Shown: positions 17,950 through 24,941 of the stretch, piece after piece | How the letters are laid out: each line of letters opens with the position of its first letter | How positions within the stretch are numbered: position 1 is the stretch's first letter | Assembly: GCA_036758285.1 (NCBI GenBank) | Contig: DAIOWV010000009.1 | Location: 1-64,000 of the forward strand | Direction of reading: 5' to 3' | Source: Taishania sp036758285 | GTDB lineage: Bacteria; Bacteroidota; Bacteroidia; Flavobacteriales_D; Crocinitomicaceae | Length of the DNA stretch: 64,000 bases | Notes under the pieces: generated by a model | The model's database searches: none | What the model was told of the DNA's origin: nothing | What the model saw: the letters and a program-made list of their open reading frames with translations, nothing else | Translations under genes and position numbers: made by a program

Positions 17950-19044
17950 TTATTTTTTACGTGGATGCTGATAATTACTAGGATCTTTTACTTCGTAATT
18001 ATTCAAGTCTAGTGTTGTTAAATCTAATGGGAAATACAAATGTCCTTGAATTAATGGATCAAACACAAAATATTGACATTTCACAACTTCTCCATTTGGT
18101 AATTCAGCCCAAAAACGCTCAACATCATGATTTACAACTTGCCCAAATTCATTCAATTGGCTTCCTTGACCATTTATTCTAAACATTCTAATTTGTTTTG
18201 ATTTACCATCTTTTAAATCAATTTTTAAAACACAAAATGGATTGGTATTTTTTAGACTGTCAATTTGATTTTCTTTCAAAATGTAATTACCCGTTTCATA
18301 ATGTATTTTTTTGAATTTATTCAAATATAACATAACGTACTGGGTATCAATTTGAGGTAAGGGAATGTTTTGCTGTTTAACAGAGTATTTATCGTGACCA
18401 AGATTTTCAACAGTAAAATTTCGTGCAGGTTGTAGTGGATATTTAACATCAACCTTTTTTATTTCACTTGGAATAATATTAAAAATTTGAGAGCATTTCC
18501 ATTTTAAAGGATCAGCATAAAATCTCGGTTCAATAATTCCATACATACCTTTGATTGACATAATTACTGGCTTATCAGAAGCACCTTGTTCTTTTGAATC
18601 CATTAACATGATTTGTCCCAAATGATCTTTTGTGGCAGGTCCAACATACCATGTCTTATGCCACTTGCTGTTCAAATAATACTCAACTTTTATATGCTGT
18701 GACAACATCATTTTTTTATATGTCTCTACTGAATTGTCGGTAAGATATCCTTTGAATTCAATCATTTTTGCTGCATCTAAAATGTAGTGTATCCCTTCTT
18801 GTGATATGCAATTTCCATCTTTATCGACCCATTCTTTTGCATTTTTAGGTAGTCTCAAGTCCATTACCCTTCCATAGTTATCTGTTATGACAACTCTGTC
18901 TATTTTGTCTACATCAGCTATTGCAAAGTCGATAAGTTCTGTTTCTACAGACGAACCTGAATTATTGACAACTTTGATTCCGAAATAAATCAAAACACCT
19001 ACTAATAAAGCACTAACAACTAATAAAATATTTTTTTTCTTCAT
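17950..19044 (-). CDS. DUF4340-like protein of the gliding ABC transporter locus
   Basis: The protein has 364 aa. One N-terminal membrane segment (residues 5-23, ILLVVSALLVGVLIYFG) leaves the rest outside the cytoplasmic membrane. The body has repeated beta-rich blocks typical of DUF4340: VDKIDRVVITDNYGRVM, HKTWYVGPATKDHLGQ and a second-half counterpart. DUF4340 proteins commonly follow GldG-type auxiliary ABC components, as here, 21 bp after gldG. A role in the GldFG complex is inferred from position only. The C terminus is basic (HPRKK). Confidence 0.75.
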   Translation of the reverse strand: MKKKNILLVVSALLVGVLIYFGIKVVNNSGSSVETELIDFAIADVDKIDRVVITDNYGRVMDLRLPKNAKEWVDKDGNCISQEGIHYILDAAKMIEFKGYLTDNSVETYKKMMLSQHIKVEYYLNSKWHKTWYVGPATKDHLGQIMLMDSKEQGASDKPVIMSIKGMYGIIEPRFYADPLKWKCSQIFNIIPSEIKKVDVKYPLQPARNFTVENLGHDKYSVKQQNIPLPQIDTQYVMLYLNKFKKIHYETGNYILKENQIDSLKNTNPFCVLKIDLKDGKSKQIRMFRINGQGSQLNEFGQVVNHDVERFWAELPNGEVVKCQYFVFDPLIQGHLYFPLDLTTLDLNNYEVKDPSNYQHPRKK

Positions 19045-19065
19045 AAAATGATTTTTTTACTACTA

Positions 19066-20847
19066 TCAATGTTTGACAGCATATTTTCTTTTGCGCAAAA
19101 TAGCAAAAGTCAATGTTAACAAAAGTAAAAAGGCAGAAGGCAATAACAAGTTAATTATCTTAAACGTAGTGGCTTTGTTTTGAACTTTAATGTTGTCAAT
19201 TCTTTTAATGTCTATTTGACGACTTCTAATATCTAGTACTGAATTATCATCCATTAAATAGTCAACTGTATTTTGAAAAAATTCTTGATTTCCAAAAACA
19301 ATTGGGTAATTTATTCTGTAAAGTTCTTCGTCCATTCTCAAATCAGGAAAATTTACTGGGCGATACATTGTTTTTCCAGTCATAACATTTGTTGTCGAAT
19401 CATATCTATTCTCAATAAAACGACCATTTCCAACTAAAAATACTTTACCTTCTTTTTCACTTTGTTTAATGAATTGTGCATCTGGATTATTAGAATATTC
19501 ATCAACAATTCGGTTTTTAAAAAATGATTGAAACATTCCTTCTGATAAACCAGCAAGACATTTTTTGTTTTCTTCAATACCAGGTATCTGAGCTAATTGA
19601 GGATTTTTACCAAAATTCAAAGGAATTCCCAAGCTTACTAATGGAGCTAAACCTGTAACATTTGAATTTGTTGATGATGTTAATACAGGCGTCAAAGCTG
19701 TATTGCTTGAATTAACAAATTGAATTTCACTAGCGTACTTCAGAGATACGGGAGCTAAGTTTCTAGCGATTGGATGAGATGTTGGTGTTGCCAATACATG
19801 AAAAAACCAAGGAACAATATTTGGCTTGAACGGGACCATCTTAGGTGCACAGTTTACATCCATAACAAGATTCTCATTCAATTTTAAACCGTAATCAAAC
19901 AATAAGTCTTCTAAACCTGTTTTTATTCTTGTAGAATGAACCATTGTTGTTTTCATCAATGAGTCTTCGTTTACTGAAACAGCATCTAAAAAGCACATTA
20001 AACGCCCTCCACGCATCAAAAATTGGTCAATAACGAATAAATCTTTCACGTCAAATTTTTGACGTGGGTTTGCAATGATTAATCCCTGATAGTCATCCAA
20101 CGCGTTTAATTTTCCATCAATCGTTACATCTTCTACACCATAGTATGGTGTAATTAATGCCCTTGCTCTTTGAGTTTGAGATAGTTTTAATTCACCTTGG
20201 CCTTGAAGAAATCCAATTTTCTTTTTTTCTTTTTGTACAGATCTTCTAATGGAACTCAATAATACATATTCAAGATTGTTAACAGCACCTTCAATTGAAT
20301 TCGCGACATCTTCTAAGTGATCTGGTTGATTTCTCATCGTTCCAGGTAGAAATTGTATCACATTTACATCAGTTCCTTCGTAATTGATTATTGCACCGGG
20401 CCATAACATGATCTGACTTCTAGCTCCGTCTTTTTGATAATCTAAATTCATTGGTAAAATCCCTTTACCTTCATTGAATAATTGATCTTGAAGCTCTTTT
20501 TGTTCTTCTTTTGTACCTTGATTCGGATCGATGAATTTGTATTCAATTCGTGATCCTGTAAATTGTTTAAATTCTTTTAATTTATCTTCAATTGCATTTC
20601 GATAATGCTTTATTTCAGCAGGCATATTTCCATCTAAATAAATTCGGATGGTCATACGTTGCGTGAAATTTTCTTCGTTCGATAAATATTTTTTAGTTCC
20701 CTCGGATAATGAATAACGTTGATCACTAGTCATGTCTATTCTCTTGTACACAAAGGCACTAATGACATTCGCTGCAATAATTCCTGTAACAACAATTGTT
20801 AAAAACGTCCAGTTGAATAATCCCTTAATTTGTTTCTTTGAACTCAT
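19066..20847 (-). CDS. gldG: Gliding motility ABC transporter auxiliary protein GldG
   Basis: The protein has 593 aa. It has one membrane segment near the N terminus (about 14-32) and one near the C terminus (about 566-584). Between them is a large periplasmic domain of the ABC_transp_aux type (YSLSEGTKKYLS, IYLDGNMPAEIKHYRNA, MLWPGAIINYEGT, GRLMCFLDAVSVNEDS). In Flavobacterium johnsoniae GldA, GldF and GldG form an ABC transporter required for gliding; what it carries is not known. The gene lies 18 bp after gldF and 21 bp before the DUF4340 gene, forming one operon. No gldA ATPase gene is in the window; in F. johnsoniae it is also separate. Confidence 0.92.
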   Translation of the reverse strand: MSSKKQIKGLFNWTFLTIVVTGIIAANVISAFVYKRIDMTSDQRYSLSEGTKKYLSNEENFTQRMTIRIYLDGNMPAEIKHYRNAIEDKLKEFKQFTGSRIEYKFIDPNQGTKEEQKELQDQLFNEGKGILPMNLDYQKDGARSQIMLWPGAIINYEGTDVNVIQFLPGTMRNQPDHLEDVANSIEGAVNNLEYVLLSSIRRSVQKEKKKIGFLQGQGELKLSQTQRARALITPYYGVEDVTIDGKLNALDDYQGLIIANPRQKFDVKDLFVIDQFLMRGGRLMCFLDAVSVNEDSLMKTTMVHSTRIKTGLEDLLFDYGLKLNENLVMDVNCAPKMVPFKPNIVPWFFHVLATPTSHPIARNLAPVSLKYASEIQFVNSSNTALTPVLTSSTNSNVTGLAPLVSLGIPLNFGKNPQLAQIPGIEENKKCLAGLSEGMFQSFFKNRIVDEYSNNPDAQFIKQSEKEGKVFLVGNGRFIENRYDSTTNVMTGKTMYRPVNFPDLRMDEELYRINYPIVFGNQEFFQNTVDYLMDDNSVLDIRSRQIDIKRIDNIKVQNKATTFKIINLLLPSAFLLLLTLTFAILRKRKYAVKH

Positions 20848-20865
20848 TTTTTAATTAATTAAGAA

Positions 20866-21597
20866 TTATTTTTTTAATGTTTTAAGAACGGTTAATGCCG
20901 AAAATATAAAAAACGCAATAAGTGATAAAAAGTAAATGACATCACTTGTGTCGATCACTCCTTTACGAATAGAATCATAGTGTTTAACCATTCCAAAGTA
21001 TTGAAGGACATTGTCAAAACTTCCCATTATGTTGTATGATCCAATTCGATTCAATCCATCAAAAAACAACCAACAAAACAACATTGAAATAATGAATGAA
21101 ACGATTTGACTACTTGTCAATGAAGACGAAAAGATACCAATTGCAACAAACACAGCGCCCAGTAAAATCAGACCTATGTAAGAGGTGATTGTAGCTCCAT
21201 GATCAAATTTTTCGGGTTCTAATGAAAGTTTATAAATAGAGATGTAATATATAATGGTAGGAATAATAGCTAAAATCAACAATGTAACACTCGCAAAGTA
21301 TTTTGCCAAGATGATTTTCATATCACTGATTGGACGAGTAAATAACAATTCAATTGTTCCTGTTCTACGTTCTTCAGCAATACTTCTCATTGTTAGAGCA
21401 GGTATAAGAATGAAAAACATTGTTGGAGCAAAGTTGAAAAATGGAATTAGATCAGCCTCTGCACCTTCAAGTAAGTTTGTTCCACCCGGTACAATCCAGT
21501 GGAAAATTCCTGTTGCAATAAGGAATATAAAAATGAAAATAAACCCAATTATTGAGTTTAAAAAACTTCGTATTTCTTTAAAATAAAGTGCTCTCAT
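20866..21597 (-). CDS. gldF: Gliding motility ABC transporter permease GldF
   Basis: The protein has 243 aa with six hydrophobic membrane segments (about 13-33, 52-72, 97-117, 137-157, 166-186, 222-240). It starts MRALYFKEIRSFLNSIIGF, and the conserved loop RSIAEERRTGTIELLFTRPIS is the hallmark of ABC-2 type permeases. It is the membrane channel of the GldAFG transporter needed for gliding in this group. It is the first gene of gldF-gldG-DUF4340. An exact TAnnTTTG element (21622-21629) lies 24 bp before the ATG. Confidence 0.93.
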   Translation of the reverse strand: MRALYFKEIRSFLNSIIGFIFIFIFLIATGIFHWIVPGGTNLLEGAEADLIPFFNFAPTMFFILIPALTMRSIAEERRTGTIELLFTRPISDMKIILAKYFASVTLLILAIIPTIIYYISIYKLSLEPEKFDHGATITSYIGLILLGAVFVAIGIFSSSLTSSQIVSFIISMLFCWLFFDGLNRIGSYNIMGSFDNVLQYFGMVKHYDSIRKGVIDTSDVIYFLSLIAFFIFSALTVLKTLKK

Positions 21598-21621
21598 TTA
21601 TTATTAGGAGATTTTGAACTT

Positions 21622-21629
21622 CAAAAATA
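21622..21629 (-). promoter_or_regulatory. TAnnTTTG (-7) element for the gldF operon
   Basis: The minus strand reads TATTTTTG, an exact match 24 bp upstream of the gldF ATG. Confidence 0.5.
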
Positions 21630-21760
21630 AGATTTAGTTTTGAATCCTTGACTATAATGGAAGACAAACTATCAATTATTAAATGATTGTTGAGTAAAAT
21701 GTTTTAAATTTTAATTTATCGATTATTGACCGAATTTTATGGAATATCTTTTAAAAAATT

Positions 21761-21768
21761 TAAATTTG
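21761..21768 (+). promoter_or_regulatory. TAnnTTTG (-7) element for gatC
   Basis: TAAATTTG is an exact match 20 bp before the gatC ATG. Confidence 0.5.
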
Positions 21769-21788
21769 CAGTAATTATTGAGTAAAAG

Positions 21789-22079
21789 ATGAAAATAACA
21801 GACGAAACTGTAAATCACATTGCACATTTAGCTCGTTTAGAGTTTGAAGGGGAAAACAAAGAGGCGATCAGACAAGACTTGGAAAATATAATTTCTTTTA
21901 TGGAAGTTTTACAACAAGTGGATACTGAGAATGTTGAGCCTCTAATTTTTATGAGTGATGAAATCAATCGTTTGAGAGAAGATGTAGCTGAAGTTACATT
22001 AACTCAATCTGAGGTGTTAAAAAATGCACCAAAAAAGGATTCTGACTATTTTAGAATCCCTAAAGTTTTGGATAAATAA
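21789..22079 (+). CDS. gatC: Asp/Glu-tRNA amidotransferase subunit C
   Basis: The protein has 96 aa, the usual length. GatC is the small scaffold subunit of GatCAB, which converts Glu-tRNA(Gln) (and Asp-tRNA(Asn)) to the amidated form. The start KITDETVNHIAHLARLEF and the block DLENIISFMEVLQQVDTENV are diagnostic, as is the late SDYFRIPKVLDK. It stands alone here; gatA and gatB are not adjacent. It converges on hutI with only 11 bp between the two stop codons and no obvious terminator. Confidence 0.93.
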   Translation: MKITDETVNHIAHLARLEFEGENKEAIRQDLENIISFMEVLQQVDTENVEPLIFMSDEINRLREDVAEVTLTQSEVLKNAPKKDSDYFRIPKVLDK

Positions 22080-22090
22080 TCGAACTCAGG

Positions 22091-23323
22091 TTATAAAATT
22101 ACCCGTTCAATATTCATATCTCCAAACGAGTAAGGAATATATGCAATACTTGGAATTTCTTTCGTGATTAAAATTGGTGATTTTCTTCCCAATGCAATTT
22201 TCCCATGAGTTTCACTTAGTTCTAAAGCTGATGCAGCGTTGATTGTTAATGCATTAAAAGCTTCTTCTGGCGTCATCTTCATTTTTACGCAAGCCAGTGA
22301 CCAAACAAAATTTAAATTACCACTTGGTGTTGTTCCTGGATTGTAGTCACTTGCTAACGCAACAGGCAAATCATTTTCCATCATCCAACGTGCATTTCCA
22401 AAAGGAATTGAAATAAAATGAGAACAACTTGGTAATATTGTTGGAATTGTCGAAGCTGTTTTTAAATAATTAATATCTTCTTGAGAAATTTCTTCTAAAT
22501 GATCAACAGAGATTGCTCCAAGCTCAACAGCTTTTTGAATTCCTCCCATAATTGAAAATTGATTCACATGAACTTTTGGTTTGAGACCTATTTTTTTTCC
22601 AGCAATTAAAATTTCTTCCATTTGCTCAACAGAAAAATAGTTTCTTTCACAGAATACATCAATATAATCAGCTAAATTTTCTTTTTCAATTATTGGAAGC
22701 ATTTCATCAATAATCAAACGAATGTATGCTTGTTGATTTTCTTTGTATTCTTTTGGAAAAGCATGAGCTCCTAAAAAAGTTGCTTTAATTGTAATTGGGA
22801 AATGTTCTTTTAAACGTTTGATAACACGTAGCATTTTTAATTCTGCTTCTACTGTTAGGCCATATCCCGATTTGATTTCTAAAGCACCTGTTCCATAGGA
22901 AATTAGTTTTTCTACTCTAACTTTTGATGCTTCAAACAACTCATCTTCAGATAATTCATTCAATCGTTTTGCAGAGTTAATGATTCCTCCACCTTTTAAT
23001 GCGATTTCTTCATATGTCAATCCTTTTATGCGATCAACAAATTCTTCTTCTCTACTTTTTGCAAAAACAATGTGTGTATGTGCATCAACAAAAGCGGGCA
23101 TTACATACTTTCCAGTTGCGTCTATGACTTCTAGATTTCTCCAATCAGTGACACCTTGCCAATCTTCCATAGGGCCATAGGCAACAACTTCTCCATCTTC
23201 TAAAGCTAAAAATGCATTTTCAATTATTGGTAATTCATTCATTTTTGAACCTAGAATAACAGGTGGAATTTCTTCGCCTGCTTGTACCAATCCTTTAATG
23301 TTTTTGATGAGAATTTTTTTCAT
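22091..23323 (-). CDS. hutI: Imidazolonepropionase
   Basis: The protein has 410 aa from the ATG at 23323 (MKKILIKNIKGLVQ); a five-codon longer start is less likely. It hydrolyses imidazolone-5-propionate to formiminoglutamate, the third step of histidine breakdown. It belongs to the amidohydrolase superfamily: the metal-binding HxH lies in FVDAHTHIVFA, with EIKSGYGL, FLGAHAFP, HVNQF, VDHLEE and the aspartate in ASDYNPGTTPSGN. No hutH, hutU or hutG gene is nearby, so histidine degradation genes must be scattered in this genome. Confidence 0.93.
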   Translation of the reverse strand: MKKILIKNIKGLVQAGEEIPPVILGSKMNELPIIENAFLALEDGEVVAYGPMEDWQGVTDWRNLEVIDATGKYVMPAFVDAHTHIVFAKSREEEFVDRIKGLTYEEIALKGGGIINSAKRLNELSEDELFEASKVRVEKLISYGTGALEIKSGYGLTVEAELKMLRVIKRLKEHFPITIKATFLGAHAFPKEYKENQQAYIRLIIDEMLPIIEKENLADYIDVFCERNYFSVEQMEEILIAGKKIGLKPKVHVNQFSIMGGIQKAVELGAISVDHLEEISQEDINYLKTASTIPTILPSCSHFISIPFGNARWMMENDLPVALASDYNPGTTPSGNLNFVWSLACVKMKMTPEEAFNALTINAASALELSETHGKIALGRKSPILITKEIPSIAYIPYSFGDMNIERVIL

Positions 23324-23391
23324 TCGACGAAGATACATATCATTTTTGATTCTTGAAGGTTCGATTTCTGACTTTAGAAACTAAAAAACTC

Positions 23392-23399
23392 TAACTTTG
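23392..23399 (+). promoter_or_regulatory. TAnnTTTG (-7) element for the two-component pair
   Basis: TAACTTTG is an exact match 18 bp before the histidine kinase ATG. Confidence 0.5.
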
Positions 23400-23417
23400 T
23401 AGCATAATTGAACTTAT

Positions 23418-24179
23418 ATGTTTTACATCTTGTACATATCTAATGCTATATTGATTGCTGCCTTTCTTTTACTTGTTTTTATAATTTGTTATTTGTTTAT
23501 ACAATTAAAAATCTCTCAAAATAAACAAGTAGAAATGGGTCAATTGTTTCAAAAATATGAGAGTAATTACAACAAAATTCAACTTGAAAATATAGAATCT
23601 AAGTTAAATCCACATTTATTTAAAAATGTTTTAAATTCTATTCAATCTCATGCTTACCAAACTTATTTTGCAATGGATAAGTTGGGTAGTGTTTTGGATT
23701 ATATTTTATATGAAAGTAGAGATAGGTATGTCACACCTAAGGAAGAAATAGAATTTGCACTTAATCTAATAGAAATCAATAAAATTAAATTAAGTCCATT
23801 GTTTCAAATAAAAGTTCGTACAAAGATAGATAACGAAGACCCTTTGTATGAGCAACGATTATTGGCACCATTGATTACGATTGATTTGATTGAGAATGCA
23901 TTTAAGCACGCGGATTTACAAAGCTCAAATGCTTTCATCAATATAGATTTTGAATTAAATAAAAACGTTTTTTCTTTGAATGTGTCGAATAAAATTTCAA
24001 TAAAGAAACCATTGAAAAAAGAAAAAAGTGGGGTTGGTAATCAAACATTTGAACAGCGTTTGAGAATAATTTACAAAGACGCATTTAAATTAGAAAGATC
24101 AACAGAGGGAGATATTTATATTGCTAATTTAACAATTAATCTACTTGAATACAAAGCTAAAATGCTTACTGTTGGATGA
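23418..24179 (+). CDS. LytS-type sensor histidine kinase
   Basis: The protein has 253 aa. It has a single membrane segment (about 8-30), then a short coiled region and a His_kinase domain. The phosphoacceptor His66 lies in LNPHLFKNVLNSIQ, and the ATP-binding N box is LIENAFKHADL. A shortened G-box-like GVGNQTFEQRL is seen near residue 207. There is no periplasmic sensor domain, so the signal is probably sensed in or near the membrane or through a partner. The gene overlaps the following LytTR regulator by 35 nt, so the pair is co-translated. The ligand and targets are unknown. Confidence 0.85.
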   Translation: MFYILYISNAILIAAFLLLVFIICYLFIQLKISQNKQVEMGQLFQKYESNYNKIQLENIESKLNPHLFKNVLNSIQSHAYQTYFAMDKLGSVLDYILYESRDRYVTPKEEIEFALNLIEINKIKLSPLFQIKVRTKIDNEDPLYEQRLLAPLITIDLIENAFKHADLQSSNAFINIDFELNKNVFSLNVSNKISIKKPLKKEKSGVGNQTFEQRLRIIYKDAFKLERSTEGDIYIANLTINLLEYKAKMLTVG

Positions 24180-24867
24180 TGAGCTTCCAGGTTTGACATA
24201 TCTTAAAATGCTCTGTGAACAGATATCTGATTTAGAAGTCGTAAAGGTATTTGAAAGTCCTGTTACACTTTTAAGTGAAGTAAATGACTTAGAATTTGAT
24301 ATTTGTATAATGGACATTGAAATGCCTGAAATGAATGGTATTCAAGTTGCTAATTTGATTAAGAATAAACCAATTATTTTTACGACAGCATATGATGATC
24401 ATGCTGCTGAAGCGTTTGATATAGACGCAGTTGATTATGTACGAAAACCAATTAAGATGGAGAGATTACAATTAGCTGTTGAAAAAGCAAAAAACAGAGT
24501 GAATCAACTCCGAATAGAAAAGAAATTCATTCAGTTAAATACGGATAAAGGAAAAGCAATTCTATTTTTTGACCAAATCGCATATGTTAGGGCATCGGAT
24601 ATTGATAGCAGGGATAAAATAGCTCAATTGATGGATGGTAGCTTGATTGTGTTAAAAAATATTTCTTTTCAAAAATTAAAGACGTTATTGCCAGTTGCAG
24701 ATTTCGTTCGTATTAATAAAAAAGAAGTTATTGCTTTGAAAACGGTACTTCTTTTTTCTTATGAAGAAATAACTACAAACATTAAAACTTTGGAAGATTC
24801 AAAACCACTGAAATTAGTGTTAAGTGAAGTCTACAGAGAAGAATTTTTGAAACGGGTTAAAATATAA
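24145..24867 (+). CDS. LytTR-family response regulator with probable TTG start
   Basis: The protein has 240 aa. An N-terminal receiver domain has the acidic pair DD (11-12), the phosphoacceptor Asp57 (ICIMDIEMPEMNG), the conserved Thr in FTTAYDDHA and the Lys in YVRKPI. The C-terminal LytTR DNA-binding domain (about 135-240) includes KGKAILFFDQIAYVRAS and FVRINKKEVI. The start is set by the sequence: an in-frame TAA lies at 24130-24132, and the ATG at 24162 is out of frame. TTG at 24145, giving MNTKLKCLLLDDE, is therefore the only ordinary candidate. Translation probably couples to the kinase gene it overlaps by 35 nt. Confidence 0.87.
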   Translation: MNTKLKCLLLDDELPGLTYLKMLCEQISDLEVVKVFESPVTLLSEVNDLEFDICIMDIEMPEMNGIQVANLIKNKPIIFTTAYDDHAAEAFDIDAVDYVRKPIKMERLQLAVEKAKNRVNQLRIEKKFIQLNTDKGKAILFFDQIAYVRASDIDSRDKIAQLMDGSLIVLKNISFQKLKTLLPVADFVRINKKEVIALKTVLLFSYEEITTNIKTLEDSKPLKLVLSEVYREEFLKRVKI

Positions 24868-24880
24868 ATTGGAAAGGGGT

Positions 24881-24927
24881 AAAAACAAAAAAAGTAGCAA
24901 TGATTTCATTGCTACTTTTTTGTTTTT
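24881..24927. terminator. Bidirectional terminator between the LytTR gene and secDF
   Basis: A long near-perfect palindrome is centred on GTAGCAATGATTTCATTGCTAC, with A-rich and T-rich arms (AAAAACAAAAAAA and TTTTTTGTTTTT). It lies between the convergent stops. Confidence 0.88.
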
Positions 24928-24941
24928 AAGAATATCTTGTA

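Noticed and set aside
24162..24164. ATG as the start of the LytTR regulator
   Set aside because: It is out of frame with the receiver domain.
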